In this document: in pieces, positions 42,262 through 53,387 of the stretch | How the letters are laid out: each line of letters starts with the position of its first letter | How positions within the stretch are numbered: position 1 is the first letter of the stretch | Source of the DNA: Verrucomicrobiota bacterium | GTDB taxonomy: Bacteria; Verrucomicrobiota; Verrucomicrobiia; Opitutales; UBA953 | Length of the DNA stretch: 64,000 bases | NCBI GenBank assembly: GCA_016871415.1 | Contig: VHDL01000002.1 | Span: forward strand, 1-64,000 | Direction: 5' to 3' | The notes under the pieces: model-generated | What the model saw: the letters and a program-made list of their open reading frames with translations, nothing else | Told to the model about the DNA's origin: nothing | Database searches by the model: none | Made by a program: the position numbers and the translations under genes

Positions 42262-43137
42262 ATGCAGATCCACATCGCCCGCAAAGGCGCCCAGCTCGGC
42301 GTCTTCACCTCCGAGGAGGTCCGCGACGGCCTGGCCTCAGGCCGTTTCACAGGGACCGACCTCGCCTGGCGCGAGGGCATGGCCGAGTGGAAGGCCCTCG
42401 GCGAATGGCCGGAGTTTGCGGGCGCGGTGCCCGTCTCGCCTTCCTTGGCCGCCGCCCCTGCCGTCGCCTCCGAGATTCCCTGGGAGCGGGGCAAGTCGGC
42501 CGGATCGTTCTTCGCGACCGTGAAGCAGGCAATCTTCGTTCCCTCCGTCCTGTCGACCGGACGCCTCGGCTTTGGCGACTGGCTGCTTTTCTGTTACGTG
42601 GCTCTGGCCTTCGCGGCGCCCTTCAATCTGGCCGGCGTCTTCCTGGCCGGCCAGCAGAACGAGGCCCTCGCCTCCATGATCCGGAGCTTCGGTCTCCCGC
42701 AGTTTAACGAGTTCGCCGACCAGATGGCCCGCACGCCGCCGACTCCGCTCGGCCTGATGGTCTTCCAGACGGTCATTGGACTGGCGTTCGCCCCGATCCT
42801 CTACGCGGGCGGCGGCCTCGCCCACTGGGTCGGCCAGAGGATCTTCCAGATCAGGGTGCCGGCCGAGCGCACCGTGGCCGCCACGCTGCTGGCCACCAGC
42901 GCGCTGTTGCTCCTGGCCGCCCCTTTCCAACTGCTGGCCTTCGACCTCAGCGCCCAGCTGATCGTGGGCATGTTGACTTTCATCCCCTTTGGCGTGGTCT
43001 ACTTCCGCGCGTTCGGTGCGGCGTCCGGCGTCAATCCCTGGGCGCAGTTCGGCATCTCCTGCTTCGTCTGGTTCGTGCTCTGCGCTTGCTGCTGTCTGCT
43101 CCCCGCGGGGGTGTTCGGGCTCCTTGTGAGCCGCTGA
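42262..43137 (+). CDS. GYF_2 domain membrane protein (Yip1-like), second of a tandem pair
   Basis: This 291-residue protein has an N-terminal GYF_2 module (residues 1-58, 'IHIARKGAQLGVFTSEEVR') nearly identical to that of the preceding protein. A linker, and then five membrane segments, follow ('LLFCYVALAFAAPFNLAGV', 'VFQTVIGLAFAPILYAGG', 'TLLATSALLLLAAPFQLLA', 'LIVGMLTFIPFGVVYF', 'FVWFVLCACCCLLPAGV'). The membrane part is only distantly like that of its partner. The pair looks like a recent duplication of the module joined to diverged membrane domains, or gene conversion in the module. DUF2752 follows immediately. Confidence 0.82.
   Translation: MQIHIARKGAQLGVFTSEEVRDGLASGRFTGTDLAWREGMAEWKALGEWPEFAGAVPVSPSLAAAPAVASEIPWERGKSAGSFFATVKQAIFVPSVLSTGRLGFGDWLLFCYVALAFAAPFNLAGVFLAGQQNEALASMIRSFGLPQFNEFADQMARTPPTPLGLMVFQTVIGLAFAPILYAGGGLAHWVGQRIFQIRVPAERTVAATLLATSALLLLAAPFQLLAFDLSAQLIVGMLTFIPFGVVYFRAFGAASGVNPWAQFGISCFVWFVLCACCCLLPAGVFGLLVSR
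42373..42416 (+). repeat. 44-bp direct repeat, copy 2 (tandem GYF_2 genes)
   Basis: Identical to 41505-41548. Flanking bases remain similar for about ten more positions (GCGGGCGCGG after one mismatch), then the two genes diverge. Confidence 0.9.
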
Positions 43138-43140
43138 TCG

Positions 43141-43566
43141 GTGCTGCGCCTAATCCGCAGGCCCCCTTACCCCGGCGAGCTGAGGCACGAGCTCGTCTGG
43201 AGCGCCACGTTCCTGGGCGGCGCCGCCGCCGCCTTCCTGTGGTTCGCCACCGGGTGGAGCCTGCCGGACTGTCTGCTCATGAAGTGGACGGGGCTGCCCT
43301 GCCTCGGATGCGGCAGCACGCGTTCAGCGCGCTGCCTAGTCGCCTTCGATCCTTGGCAGGCCCTGCTCTACCATCCAGGCTTCACGCTGACTGTCCTCGG
43401 GCTGTGCCTGTGGACGCTCTACTCCGCGTACGTCCTGGTCAGCCGCGATCCATTACGGCTGAGGATTGCCATGGATGAGTCCGGCCGCTCGTGGCTGCGC
43501 CGCGGTCTGGTTGCGGGACTCCTCCTGCATTGGGTCTGGCAGGTCTTTTATCTCATACGGGCATGA
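43141..43566 (+). CDS. DUF2752 membrane protein
   Basis: This 141-residue protein has three membrane helices (about 18-35, 80-100, 120-140) and the family signature 'LPCLGCGSTRSARCL', where the paired cysteines precede a conserved Thr-Arg. The GTG at 43141 lies 3 bp after the previous stop. DUF2752 proteins are small inner-membrane proteins of unknown function, often encoded beside GYF_2/Yip1-type membrane genes in Verrucomicrobia and Bacteroidetes, as here. The nuclease start overlaps its stop (ATGA), suggesting that the four genes from 41394 form one transcript. Confidence 0.87.
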   Translation: MLRLIRRPPYPGELRHELVWSATFLGGAAAAFLWFATGWSLPDCLLMKWTGLPCLGCGSTRSARCLVAFDPWQALLYHPGFTLTVLGLCLWTLYSAYVLVSRDPLRLRIAMDESGRSWLRRGLVAGLLLHWVWQVFYLIRA

Positions 43567-44507
43567 CCCGCCGCATCTTCAGGCTCATCGGCTGGCTCGC
43601 GCTCACGGCGGTCATCCTCGCCGCGGCGCTCGCGGCGACCTACGGCCTGCTGGACCGCCCGGGGAAGAAAGCCATCGAGGGGCCGGCGCTCGATCTCGTC
43701 GACAGGGTGCGCGAGGACGGCGAGACGCCGCGGCGTGTGGTGGGCTGGCTCGACCGGGTGGCGGACGCCACCTTGTCGGTGCAGGGCGAAGTGGTGCCGG
43801 CTCCGCCGCCCGCCCCCGGGTCGGTCTGCGCCTACGGGGAGCCGCTCGACCGGGTGGGCCTGCAGCGCCTTTCCAACCGGGGCCATTCGGTCGGCTATGA
43901 CAACGCCCTGCCCGGGCCGCGTTGGGCCGCCTACCGCGTCTTCCCGCATTCCGGCCAGTCGCCTCCGCGGCCGTCGTCGTTCCGCACCGATCGCCGGACT
44001 TCGGCCCTGGTCCGCACCGATGAATACACGCGGTCCGGTTACGACCGCGGGCACATGGCGCCCAATTACGCCGTCGCGGTCTGCCATGGCGTGGACGCGC
44101 AGAACGAGACCTTCCTCATGAGCAACGTCGCTCCGCAGCTGCATGCGCTCAACGCGGGGCTCTGGAAGGATCTCGAGCAGCGCATCGCCCAGCGCTACGT
44201 CGAGCGCTACGGCGAGGTCTGGGTCGTCGTGGGGCCGGTCTACGGGGCCGCGCCCACCAGGTTCGGCCGCATCCCCGTCCCCGAGGCGTTCTGGGCGGTC
44301 ATCGCCGAGTATGACGAGGCCGGCCGGGGCGTGCGCGCCGTCGCCTACCTCGTTCCGCACGAGGAGAAGTGGCGCGACCGCGAGCTGACCCGTTACGTCG
44401 TCAGCGTCGACCGCCTCGAGGAGCTCACCGGCCTCGACTTCTTCCCCGCGCTTTCCGCCGAGACCCAGTCGCTCCTCGAGTCGAGGCGCGCCGACCGGGC
44501 CTGGTGA
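43563..44507 (+). CDS. DNA/RNA non-specific endonuclease (NucA/EndA family), exported or anchored
   Basis: The protein has 314 residues. An N-terminal membrane segment (about 5-28) exports or anchors the beta-beta-alpha-metal nuclease domain. The catalytic DRGH motif is in 'SGYDRGHMAPNYAVAV', with the usual 'NETFLMSNVAPQLHALN' block (metal-ligand asparagine) and 'VWVVVGPVY'. Such enzymes degrade extracellular or periplasmic nucleic acids for nutrition or DNA uptake. The ATG overlaps the DUF2752 stop. Its 3' end overlaps the convergent prmB gene by 83 bp, unusual for bacterial genes. Confidence 0.9.
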   Translation: MTRRIFRLIGWLALTAVILAAALAATYGLLDRPGKKAIEGPALDLVDRVREDGETPRRVVGWLDRVADATLSVQGEVVPAPPPAPGSVCAYGEPLDRVGLQRLSNRGHSVGYDNALPGPRWAAYRVFPHSGQSPPRPSSFRTDRRTSALVRTDEYTRSGYDRGHMAPNYAVAVCHGVDAQNETFLMSNVAPQLHALNAGLWKDLEQRIAQRYVERYGEVWVVVGPVYGAAPTRFGRIPVPEAFWAVIAEYDEAGRGVRAVAYLVPHEEKWRDRELTRYVVSVDRLEELTGLDFFPALSAETQSLLESRRADRAW

Positions 44508-45417
44508 ACGCCGCGAGGTCGGCGGCGTGGATGAGGCCCACGCAGTCGGAGCCGTCGGCCGTCGGCAGCCAGCAGACCGGCAGCCGTGGCCATTCCCTGG
44601 CCATCGCTTCGCGCAGGCCGCCGACTTCGATGACCAAGGCGCCGTGCGGGAGCAGCGACGAGGCGGCCTCCCGCAGCAGCCGGCGGATCACGTCCAGCCC
44701 GTCCTTCCCGCTCACAAGCGCTTCCGGCGGCTCGCGGTGGAATTCGGCGGGCAGGCGCCGCAGCACCTTCTCCGGCTCATACGGCGGATTGCTGATGATC
44801 AGGTCGTAGCGCGGCCGTCCTGCCAGTGAGCGCATGACGTCGGTGCGGTGCAGGCGGATGCGCCCCTTGAGTCCGTGGGCGGCGATGTTTTCCGCGGCCA
44901 CTTCTAGGGCCGCATCGGAGAGGTCGGTGGCGTCGACTTTCGCCTCGGGGAAGCGGCGTGCGAGCAGCACGGCGAGGCAGCCCGAGCCCGTGCACACGTC
45001 GGCCACGCGGAGGATCCTCTCCGCCGGCGGCAACCAGGCGGGGATGACTTCCGGAATCAGTTCCACGAAGTAGGAGCGCGGGATGATCACCCGCTCGTCC
45101 ACCTTGAAGCGCAGCCCGCCCAGCCAGGCTTCGCCGACGAGGTAGGCCGTCGGCGTCCGATCCTCCGTGCGCCTGCGCAGCAGTTCGAGGAACCGCGTCG
45201 CGGCTTCCGCGGACACCGGCCTGCGGAAGCAGGATGGCAGGTCCTCCCAGGCCAGTCCGAGCGCGTGCCCGAGCAGCGTCAGCGACTCCTCCTCCGGTCC
45301 GAGGAAGCCCTGCCCGTGGGACACCCCGGCCCGTCGCATCTCGCGGTTCGCATGCCGGAGCAGGTCGCCTCCCGTACGGAGAGGCGGGGGCGGGATGGGG
45401 CGCCTGCGGCCGTTCAT
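44425..45417 (-). CDS. prmB: Protein-(glutamine-N5) methyltransferase, PrmB-like
   Basis: This 330-residue SAM-dependent methyltransferase has an N-terminal helical recognition domain (about 15-90). The Rossmann methylase domain shows motif I 'VADVCTGSGCLAVLLAR', 'VDATDLSDAALEVAAEN' and the catalytic NPPY in 'LIISNPPYEPEKVLR'. The block 'VIIPRSYFVELIPE' resembles PrmB, which methylates ribosomal protein L3, more than PrmC, which has IPRPDTE. The last 30 residues are Arg/Gly/Ser-rich and coincide with the overlap into the nuclease gene. The true stop could have been displaced by mutation. Confidence 0.85.
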   Translation of the reverse strand: MNGRRRPIPPPPLRTGGDLLRHANREMRRAGVSHGQGFLGPEEESLTLLGHALGLAWEDLPSCFRRPVSAEAATRFLELLRRRTEDRTPTAYLVGEAWLGGLRFKVDERVIIPRSYFVELIPEVIPAWLPPAERILRVADVCTGSGCLAVLLARRFPEAKVDATDLSDAALEVAAENIAAHGLKGRIRLHRTDVMRSLAGRPRYDLIISNPPYEPEKVLRRLPAEFHREPPEALVSGKDGLDVIRRLLREAASSLLPHGALVIEVGGLREAMAREWPRLPVCWLPTADGSDCVGLIHAADLAAFTRPGRRASTRGATGSRRKARGRSRGR

Positions 45418-45430
45418 GCCGCTGGCGTCC

Positions 45431-46807
<1,377 letters not shown>

Positions 46808-46823
46808 TCGCGTGCTCCGGGGC

Positions 46824-47327
46824 TCAGCTGACCTTCACGCGGAAGAGCGGCTGGCCGAACTCCACGGAAGTGCCGCTGGCGACCAGGCACTCGACGATGG
46901 TTCCTTCGAGTTCGGACTGGATCTCATTCATGACCTTCATCGCCTCGACGATGCAGACGACGCTGTCAGGCTTCACGGGAGAGCCGACGGTCACGAAGGG
47001 AGGATTGTCCGGAGAGGGGGCCGCGTAGAAGGTGCCCACCATGGGGGAATTGATGACCTTGACGCCGGGGTCGGCGGCCGGACCGGCGGCGGGCGCGGCG
47101 GGTGCGGCGGCCGCGACGGGGGCGGCGGGAGCGGCGGCGGGGGCCGGAGCCGGAGCCGGGGCGGCCGCGGTCGGGGCTTGGAACACGGTGGGCTGCCCCC
47201 CCACGTCCCGCTTGATGCGCAGCTTGAACTCCTGGTCTTGGATTTCAAACTCGGACAGACCGGACTTCTTCATCAAGTCCACCACTTGTTTGATTTTGCT
47301 TAGGTCCAAGGGATTCTCCTCCGTCAT
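46824..47327 (-). CDS. accB: Acetyl-CoA carboxylase, biotin carboxyl carrier protein
   Basis: This 167-residue protein has a short helical N-terminal domain ([19 protein letters not shown]), an Ala/Pro-rich linker (about 50-88) and the biotinyl domain (about 90-167). The biotin-accepting K131 lies in [12 protein letters not shown] 47327 was preferred over a longer frame starting at 47372, since it gives the usual N-terminus. It carries biotin between AccC and the carboxyltransferase. The linker is typical in composition and makes this region low in complexity at the DNA level. Confidence 0.96.
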   Translation of the reverse strand: MTEENPLDLSKIKQVVDLMKKSGLSEFEIQDQEFKLRIKRDVGGQPTVFQAPTAAAPAPAPAPAAAPAAPVAAAAPAAPAAGPAADPGVKVINSPMVGTFYAAPSPDNPPFVTVGSPVKPDSVVCIVEAMKVMNEIQSELEGTIVECLVASGTSVEFGQPLFRVKVS

Positions 47328-47376
47328 GAGGGTGAAGTCAGACTGATACACCGCTTCAGTCCTACAAATCAATCCC

Positions 47377-50058
47377 TCATTCCTTTAGGACGTCAGGAAT
47401 TTTACCCAAGTTATTGTTTTTCTTTGACTTAATGAAGTCTGAGAGCCTAGGCAGTGCGGAGGTTTCGGGCTTGGAAAAACTGCCTTTTACCCTTATTTTT
47501 GTAAGTCCGATCAAGGCCCGATTTGGGTTCAGGAGACCGATCAGGGGGACCCCCTGCTTTTCCATGAAGGATAGGTCCCCGATGAAGTCCAATTGCCCCC
47601 CCTCCAAGCCGCTCACCCCCGACAAGGTGAGCATGGCTTGGGGCCCCGTCAAGGTGAGGTCAGGGAGGTAGGCTTTCCCCTCCAGGCAGCCGAAGGTCCC
47701 CCGGGCTTCCTTGAGGTCATAGGAGGTGACGTTGACGCCGAGCTCCTCGAGCAGGCCCGAAAGGCCCCCCAGGAGCCTGACCTTCTTGAGTTCGGGATCT
47801 AACAGGCGGTAGTCGCCCAGCCCTCGCAACTGGCGCGGGGCCCGGAGGTCGACCGTGCCCTTAAAACTGAGGTCCAGGCGGGCATTGCCCGTGCTCTCAA
47901 CCTGGGTCCCCTCGAAGGCGGTCAGCAGAAGCTCGGGCTTTGAGCCCAGAATTGAAAAATCGACGACTGGTTTCCGCAGGACGTCCCCCTTTACGTCTAG
48001 CCGCGCTTCGCCATCCGCCAGCCCGAAGGTTGTCCGGATGGTCATCTGCTGGCCGGCACCCTCCGTCTTCGCGTTCAGATTCAGCAACGGAACCCCCCAG
48101 GCTTGGCTGATGCCAGGCGCGGAGATCTCGGCGGTGATCACCGGCTTGCCGCCCTCGGGACGTGCGACCACGCGGAGTCTCCGGCCCGCAGGCAGTTGCA
48201 GACCTTTCAAAGTTTCGCCGAAGGATTCGCTGACGCACCGCGCGGCGATCCACGGCTTCATGTCACCGCTGACGTCGACGTTCGGGCCGGCGATCTCCGG
48301 AGGGAGGCTCCAGTCCCAGGTCACTTGCCCGTCGAGCGAGCCGTCGGCGGGCAGGCTTCCGCCGGCCAGTTCCTCCAGCCCTATGACCGTGCGTCGCGCG
48401 TCCGCATCCACCGTCACTTCAACCCCGCGGAAAGGCGCGCCCATGAACGTGAAGTCATCGAGCTTCACCCGGCCCGTTGTCCGTGCGCCGAGCTTCATCC
48501 ACTCGCCGTCGACGTCGATGTATGCGTGAGGATGCCTGCGCACCCGGAACAGTGACCACAGGTCCATCCACCAGCGGCCGAGCACCTGGTCGAGGCAGGG
48601 AGGCGCCAGGTCGCCGCGCAGGTGCAGGGAGAAAGGCCCGCCGGCCTTGAGCGACAGCTCGGCCTCACCGCGCACCGAGGCCAGCTGGAGCTCCGTCAGT
48701 CGCAGGGGCCTGGGGCCGCGGGCCGCATCGAAGTCAAATCCGGCCGAGAGGGGCAGAGCGGCGCCGGGCGCGATGGATGCCGATGAAAGCCCCATCGCGC
48801 TGAAGCCGCTCAGGTCCGCCGCGCCCGTCGCTCGGGCCAGTCCCCCCGCTCCGTCGGCCACGAACCTCGCCTCCCTTAGGATCACGGAGCCGGAGAGCCC
48901 GACTCCCGCGTCCGCCAGCGCCTTGCGCAAGGGCGCGACGGAAAGCATCTCCTCCGAACAGAAGTCCGCCCGGTCTAACGTCAGCTCGCGCCAGGCCCGG
49001 TCCTCGGTCTTCAGGCGCCCGCTGGCGCGTGAGCCGTCAGTCTTCAGCAGGAATCGCGTCTCCGCCGGACCTTCCCGTCCCACCAGCGTGTCCCATCGGA
49101 GACGTGCGGTCGGTAGGCCGTCCGCGAGCGCCTCGTCCGCCTTGGCGATGATGCGGAAGCCGCCGTGCCGCGGCTCAGGCGATGCGGTCACCCGCAGGCC
49201 GCGCAGGTTCATCCTGATGTCTCCGATTACGGCCGCGGCCTGCGCGGCGTCGGCCTCCAGCACCCAATCGCCGAGGCCTGCGTCCGGGCGTACGCCCACG
49301 GAGGCCGTGATCCGCAGGTCCTCGATGCGCACGGGGGTGGACAACGGAGGTGAGATCGTCGGCTGCGCCAATGCCACGAGGTGCAGCGTCGCTCCGTCCG
49401 CCCCGTCGCTCCGTGCGCGCACTTCGACCGAACGGAGCCCGAAGCCGTCCGCATCCCTGATCCATACGTCGGCAGATTTCAGCGCGGCGGGGAGGTCGGC
49501 GCCGTTCCGTCTTCCCGTCATGAGGATCGCCACCGGCACCTCGCCCGACAGGAACGCCGTCATCCCCCGGCTCCGCAGACGTGCCGAACGGATCACCAGC
49601 CAACGGCCTTCGCGGAGGACCTCGCAGTCGATCCGGTCCGCGATCGTCCGCGGCCTGCCGTCGGGCGTCAGCGGACCGGGGAGCCTCACCTGGGCGTCGG
49701 TGACCGTGAGTCCGGTCGGCTCCAGCTTTCCGGCTGCCAGCGCCGGCAGGCTCAGGCGTACGTCCAGACTCCGCGCCGAGATCACCCCGTCTCCCGCCCC
49801 GTCGAAGCCCAGCGTGACGTCCTCTGCCCGCAGCGATCGGTCCGGATTCACCATCAGCGCGCGGGCCGTGAAGCGGATGCCCTTCGTCGCCAGCGCCGCG
49901 GCCGTCTCGGAGAGTAGCCGGTCGGGCAGGCGCACGGGACGGTCGTTATGGGCGAGCCAGAGCAGCGCCAGCTGGCAGGGCAGCAGCAGGAAGAGGCACG
50001 TGTGGACGAGGCTCCGCAGGAAATTTCTCCATGCCGGCCGCTCCGGCGCCGGGCTCAT
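47377..50058 (-). CDS. AsmA-like large exported protein
   Basis: The protein has 893 residues. One N-terminal membrane helix (about 15-37) is followed by a very long, repetitive beta-rich periplasmic region ('[19 protein letters not shown]'-type strands). The C-terminal part shows AsmA_2-like features ('[19 protein letters not shown]', '[17 protein letters not shown]', '[17 protein letters not shown]'). AsmA-family proteins are thought to form bridge-like lipid conduits between inner and outer membranes. The last 20 residues are Lys/Asn-rich. The start overlaps the stop of the DUF4340 gene by 4 bp, so the gene belongs to the downstream end of that operon. Confidence 0.77.
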   Translation of the reverse strand: MSPAPERPAWRNFLRSLVHTCLFLLLPCQLALLWLAHNDRPVRLPDRLLSETAAALATKGIRFTARALMVNPDRSLRAEDVTLGFDGAGDGVISARSLDVRLSLPALAAGKLEPTGLTVTDAQVRLPGPLTPDGRPRTIADRIDCEVLREGRWLVIRSARLRSRGMTAFLSGEVPVAILMTGRRNGADLPAALKSADVWIRDADGFGLRSVEVRARSDGADGATLHLVALAQPTISPPLSTPVRIEDLRITASVGVRPDAGLGDWVLEADAAQAAAVIGDIRMNLRGLRVTASPEPRHGGFRIIAKADEALADGLPTARLRWDTLVGREGPAETRFLLKTDGSRASGRLKTEDRAWRELTLDRADFCSEEMLSVAPLRKALADAGVGLSGSVILREARFVADGAGGLARATGAADLSGFSAMGLSSASIAPGAALPLSAGFDFDAARGPRPLRLTELQLASVRGEAELSLKAGGPFSLHLRGDLAPPCLDQVLGRWWMDLWSLFRVRRHPHAYIDVDGEWMKLGARTTGRVKLDDFTFMGAPFRGVEVTVDADARRTVIGLEELAGGSLPADGSLDGQVTWDWSLPPEIAGPNVDVSGDMKPWIAARCVSESFGETLKGLQLPAGRRLRVVARPEGGKPVITAEISAPGISQAWGVPLLNLNAKTEGAGQQMTIRTTFGLADGEARLDVKGDVLRKPVVDFSILGSKPELLLTAFEGTQVESTGNARLDLSFKGTVDLRAPRQLRGLGDYRLLDPELKKVRLLGGLSGLLEELGVNVTSYDLKEARGTFGCLEGKAYLPDLTLTGPQAMLTLSGVSGLEGGQLDFIGDLSFMEKQGVPLIGLLNPNRALIGLTKIRVKGSFSKPETSALPRLSDFIKSKKNNNLGKIPDVLKE

Positions 50059-51872
50059 CGGGGCGCCGGCGGCGCCAGCAGCGGCGTCACCGCTTCGGCC
50101 TGCGCGGGTTCCAGCAGGAACTCGTCGGAGTCGGCTTCATCCCGCAGCAGCAGCGTCCGCGCGTTGATCGGGCCGGAGCAGAGGTAGGTGCGGAAGGTCT
50201 CGGCCGCTTCGCCGGCTCCGCCCGCGGCCCGGTCCGTCACGCGGATTTCGAACCGCCAGCCGCCGGCTCCCGTGTCCCGGTTCGGAAATTCAGCGGCGCG
50301 CAGGTCGGACATCACCGAGGCGAGCCGGCGCGCGGCGGCGGGATCGAGCGCGCCCTTGCCGGTCCAGCCGCCGTCCGGCCCCAGCCTGGCTTCCCCGATT
50401 AAGGCGCCATCCTCCTTGCGCGTGACGCGCAGCCCGGTCACGCGGGCGCCTTGCGGCAGCGTGGCGACGATCCTGCGACGCCATGCCTGAGGCTCCACTT
50501 CCCTGTGCCCGCCCATGAGCGAAGCCAGGTCGCAGACCGCGCCCAGCGGGGCGCCCTTGGCCTGCACCAGCGCCGCGCCCGCGCGCGCTTCAGGGTCCTC
50601 CGAGAATCCCACGATCATCCGTTCGCCGCCGAACTCCAGTTCGACCGAATGGAGCGGCGCGCCGTTCGGCCTCGCGGTCGCGGGCAGGGAGACGTCGGAC
50701 TTGGTGCGCAGGGCCCGCAATCCGGCGAGCCCCTCGAGGAAGCGGTTGACCACGGCGGCGTCGGCCTCCCGTCGACGGGTGGCCGTCGAGCCCGGGGCGA
50801 CCGGGATTTCCCAGCGCGGGTCATTGCCAGCGGAATCGATTCGATGGAGCGTGAGGTAGCGTCCGCCCGAGGTGAGCGTGAATCCGGTGACGAGCGCGGG
50901 CTCGAAGTCGGCGGGGCGGGACGGGGCCAGGGCCCGGGCGGCGTTTCTCCACAGGCCCGTCCTCTTGGTCTCGATCAGGAACGTCGAGGGATTCTCCTCG
51001 AGGCGCGCCCAGGAGAGGCCCGGCGCGTCGGCCGCCGGCTTGCCGATGAGGAGCACCTGCCGCTTGGAGTTGCCCTCGACGGCAATCCGCAGGGCGGGCG
51101 TGGCAAGGCCGGTGGTGTCCTCGGCCGCCTCCTGAAAACGTGCGGCCCGCAGCCCGGTCAAATCCGTGACCGCCTGCGTCGCGGCCTCCTGGTCAGCCAG
51201 CGTGTCGAAAGGCGCTTCGAACCTCCATTCCGGTCCGCCGAGGCGTCGGCCCGGCCGCACCCTTGACTCGGAGAGGATGGAGACCGTCTCGCCCCCGTCG
51301 ACCTTGACGGAAACGGCCCTGGCCTCGAAGTCCGCGATCTCAAACACCTTGTCGACCCGGTAGGACTCGGGCTTGGCGGAGAGCGCCGCCCCCATCGCCT
51401 CGGCGAGCGGCAGGATGCGCCGGCCGTTGTCGCAGAGCAGGAAGAGGTTCCTCGTGGCGGGCTGGAGGCCCGCCCTGACCTCGACCGGCTCGACCGCCTT
51501 GACGCCCTCGCCCGTCACGCGCAGCGTCCAGCGGGGTCGGTCGAGCCCGTAGGCGGCGAGGCCCTGCGGCCCGGCCTCGGACGTGTCGAAGCCCCCGTCG
51601 GTCGTGATGAAGCGCAGCTCGTCGACCAGCCGCTGCACGGCCCAGACGTTCGCCTGCCACTCGAAGGGTTCCGTGATCTTCCAGAGTCCGGCCCGCCGTT
51701 CCATGGTCAGCCGCTGCGCTCCGTCGGTGACGGAAATCTTGGCTGGCTCAGCGGGGAAGAGCTGCTGCCGCTCGACGGCTGGGGCGCGATGCGACGAGGT
51801 CGCCCTCCACACGATCGCGAAGGCCGCCAGGTTGGCCAGCAGCAGTATGATCGTGGTCCTCGACGGCCGCAT
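50055..51872 (-). CDS. DUF4340 protein
   Basis: This 605-residue protein has an N-terminal membrane helix (about 7-23, 'ILLLANLAAFAIVWRA') and then repeated DUF4340 units. The first unit includes 'ISVTDGAQRLTMERRAGLW' and 'WQANVWAVQRLVDELRFI'. Later units have 'ARAVSVKVDGGETVSIL', 'EWRFEAPFDTLADQEA' and similar Trp/Pro-containing strands. DUF4340 proteins commonly follow GldG-type ABC genes in Bacteria, as in this operon. They are probably periplasmic parts of the same system, with an unknown cargo. It follows GldG by 6 bp and overlaps the AsmA-like gene by 4 bp. Confidence 0.85.
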   Translation of the reverse strand: MRPSRTTIILLLANLAAFAIVWRATSSHRAPAVERQQLFPAEPAKISVTDGAQRLTMERRAGLWKITEPFEWQANVWAVQRLVDELRFITTDGGFDTSEAGPQGLAAYGLDRPRWTLRVTGEGVKAVEPVEVRAGLQPATRNLFLLCDNGRRILPLAEAMGAALSAKPESYRVDKVFEIADFEARAVSVKVDGGETVSILSESRVRPGRRLGGPEWRFEAPFDTLADQEAATQAVTDLTGLRAARFQEAAEDTTGLATPALRIAVEGNSKRQVLLIGKPAADAPGLSWARLEENPSTFLIETKRTGLWRNAARALAPSRPADFEPALVTGFTLTSGGRYLTLHRIDSAGNDPRWEIPVAPGSTATRRREADAAVVNRFLEGLAGLRALRTKSDVSLPATARPNGAPLHSVELEFGGERMIVGFSEDPEARAGAALVQAKGAPLGAVCDLASLMGGHREVEPQAWRRRIVATLPQGARVTGLRVTRKEDGALIGEARLGPDGGWTGKGALDPAAARRLASVMSDLRAAEFPNRDTGAGGWRFEIRVTDRAAGGAGEAAETFRTYLCSGPINARTLLLRDEADSDEFLLEPAQAEAVTPLLAPPAPR

Positions 51873-51878
51873 CCGAGG

Positions 51879-53387
51879 CTAGTTTCTGCGGCGCCAGACG
51901 GAAACAGCAAGCCCGACCACCAGCACGGCGAGCGGCACGGCGGCGAAGCGCAGTCCGAGCGCCCAGAAGTCTGCCGTGGTCGCCGTCAGCTGGAAGGACG
52001 TCGCGCCGCGTCCGGGCAGCGAGACGGCCCGGTCGCGGTCGGTCAGCCAAGCCGCGCACTGCACCATGAAGGCGCGGTTGCCGCCCCGGCTCAGACGCTC
52101 GTTGGCGGCGATGTCGGAAGTGCCTACCACCACGAGCCTTCCTCCCGTGCTTCCGAGGCCCTGCCTGATCCCGGTGGCGCGCTCGGCGGCGGCGGCGACG
52201 CAGACCGGACCCGGCTGGTCCAACGCGGAGTCGAACCTCAGGGGCCTCCTGGCGGGATCGGCCTCGCCCCAGGCGGCGTCGGAGGAGAAGATGAGCTGCC
52301 AGACGTTGAGCGTGCTGTCGGGCTCGCTGCCGATGTCGTACTTCGCGGGACGGAGTCGGGTGGCCAGCAGCGGCAGGTCCTGGTCCTGCAGGACTTTCGT
52401 GAGCGGGTGGCCGCGGTCGTCCAGGCGGGTCAGCGCGATCTCGCCGGAAGGGGTGCGCCTAGTCGGATCCGGCTCCTGTAGTTCGGCGTCGGGGGAGAAC
52501 ACGCCCCATTCGGAAAGCAGCGGGTCCAGCCCGTGCGCGCGCCCGGGCTCCAGCAGCGCCAGCGCGCGGCCGTTGCGCTCCATGAGGTAGCCGCGGAGCC
52601 TCGCCGTCTCGGCGGGAGAGAACGGGGCCTGCGGTCCGGCGATGAGCACCATCGAGGCGTCGCGCGGGATTTCCGGCGTCACCGCGAGGTCCAGCGCCCG
52701 CACCTCGAAGTTGCGCGCCCGCAGGAGCAGCGAGAGCTGGGACAGCCCGCGCGCCTGCGAGACGTCCTCGAGTCCGAGTTCGCCGTGCCCGCGGGTGACG
52801 TAGCAGACCGCCGCGCGGTCCTCGGTGACGTCGATGAGCGCGGAGGTCACCGCCTCTTCGCCGCGGAACGTACCTGCGGCGTCGGTCAGCTCCTTGCGGC
52901 GCACGTACCTGGCCCGGCCGTTGCAGGTGAGGATGAGGACGGTGTCGGCTTCCGGCGCGCCGTGCCGCGCCGCCACTTCCGAGAGGAGCGGCGCGTTACG
53001 ACCGCCGCCCACGGTGTCGATCCTGAACCAGGTCGCGCCGTCGCGGCCCGCTTCCAGGGCGTAGGCGTCGAGCAGGCGCAGCAGGCGCGGCCGCAGCAGG
53101 CGCGACTCGTCGGAGCCGTCCCCCGCGAGAACGAGGGCGCGCACCCAGCCCGCGTTGCGCCCCTCTCCGACCGGACTGCGCCGTCCCGCCACGCGCACCG
53201 TCTCCACGGATTCGGGGGCGAGGGAGTGGCGTCGGTCCACGCTGAGGTCCCCGCGCAGGCGGAAGGCCGGCAGGGAGGCGAGGAAGTTGACCGAGGCGGC
53301 TAGGGCGAGCGCCAGCAAGGCCTGCGTCGCGCGGTTCAGCCGGCGCGCGGGGCGGACGGCGGCGAAGTCGTCGGGCGCCTGCCTCAT
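51879..53387 (-). CDS. GldG-type ABC transporter auxiliary protein
   Basis: This 502-residue protein starts at ATG 53387; the frame is open further but overlaps the permease gene. It has an N-terminal membrane helix (about 20-40), an ABC_transp_aux domain (about 55-330, 'SLAPESVETVRVAGRR', 'AAVCYVTRGHGELGL', 'SMVLIAGPQAPFSPAE') and a C-terminal membrane helix (about 475-495). The family includes GldG of gliding bacteria and an intraflagellar-transport-like fold. It overlaps the permease gene by 4 bp (ATGA). Gliding function is not implied, since these clusters occur in many non-gliding bacteria. Confidence 0.87.
   Translation of the reverse strand: MRQAPDDFAAVRPARRLNRATQALLALALAASVNFLASLPAFRLRGDLSVDRRHSLAPESVETVRVAGRRSPVGEGRNAGWVRALVLAGDGSDESRLLRPRLLRLLDAYALEAGRDGATWFRIDTVGGGRNAPLLSEVAARHGAPEADTVLILTCNGRARYVRRKELTDAAGTFRGEEAVTSALIDVTEDRAAVCYVTRGHGELGLEDVSQARGLSQLSLLLRARNFEVRALDLAVTPEIPRDASMVLIAGPQAPFSPAETARLRGYLMERNGRALALLEPGRAHGLDPLLSEWGVFSPDAELQEPDPTRRTPSGEIALTRLDDRGHPLTKVLQDQDLPLLATRLRPAKYDIGSEPDSTLNVWQLIFSSDAAWGEADPARRPLRFDSALDQPGPVCVAAAAERATGIRQGLGSTGGRLVVVGTSDIAANERLSRGGNRAFMVQCAAWLTDRDRAVSLPGRGATSFQLTATTADFWALGLRFAAVPLAVLVVGLAVSVWRRRN

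Noticed and set aside
47040-47180. GCGGC-rich repeat in accB
   Set aside because: It encodes the Ala/Pro linker common to biotin carrier proteins.
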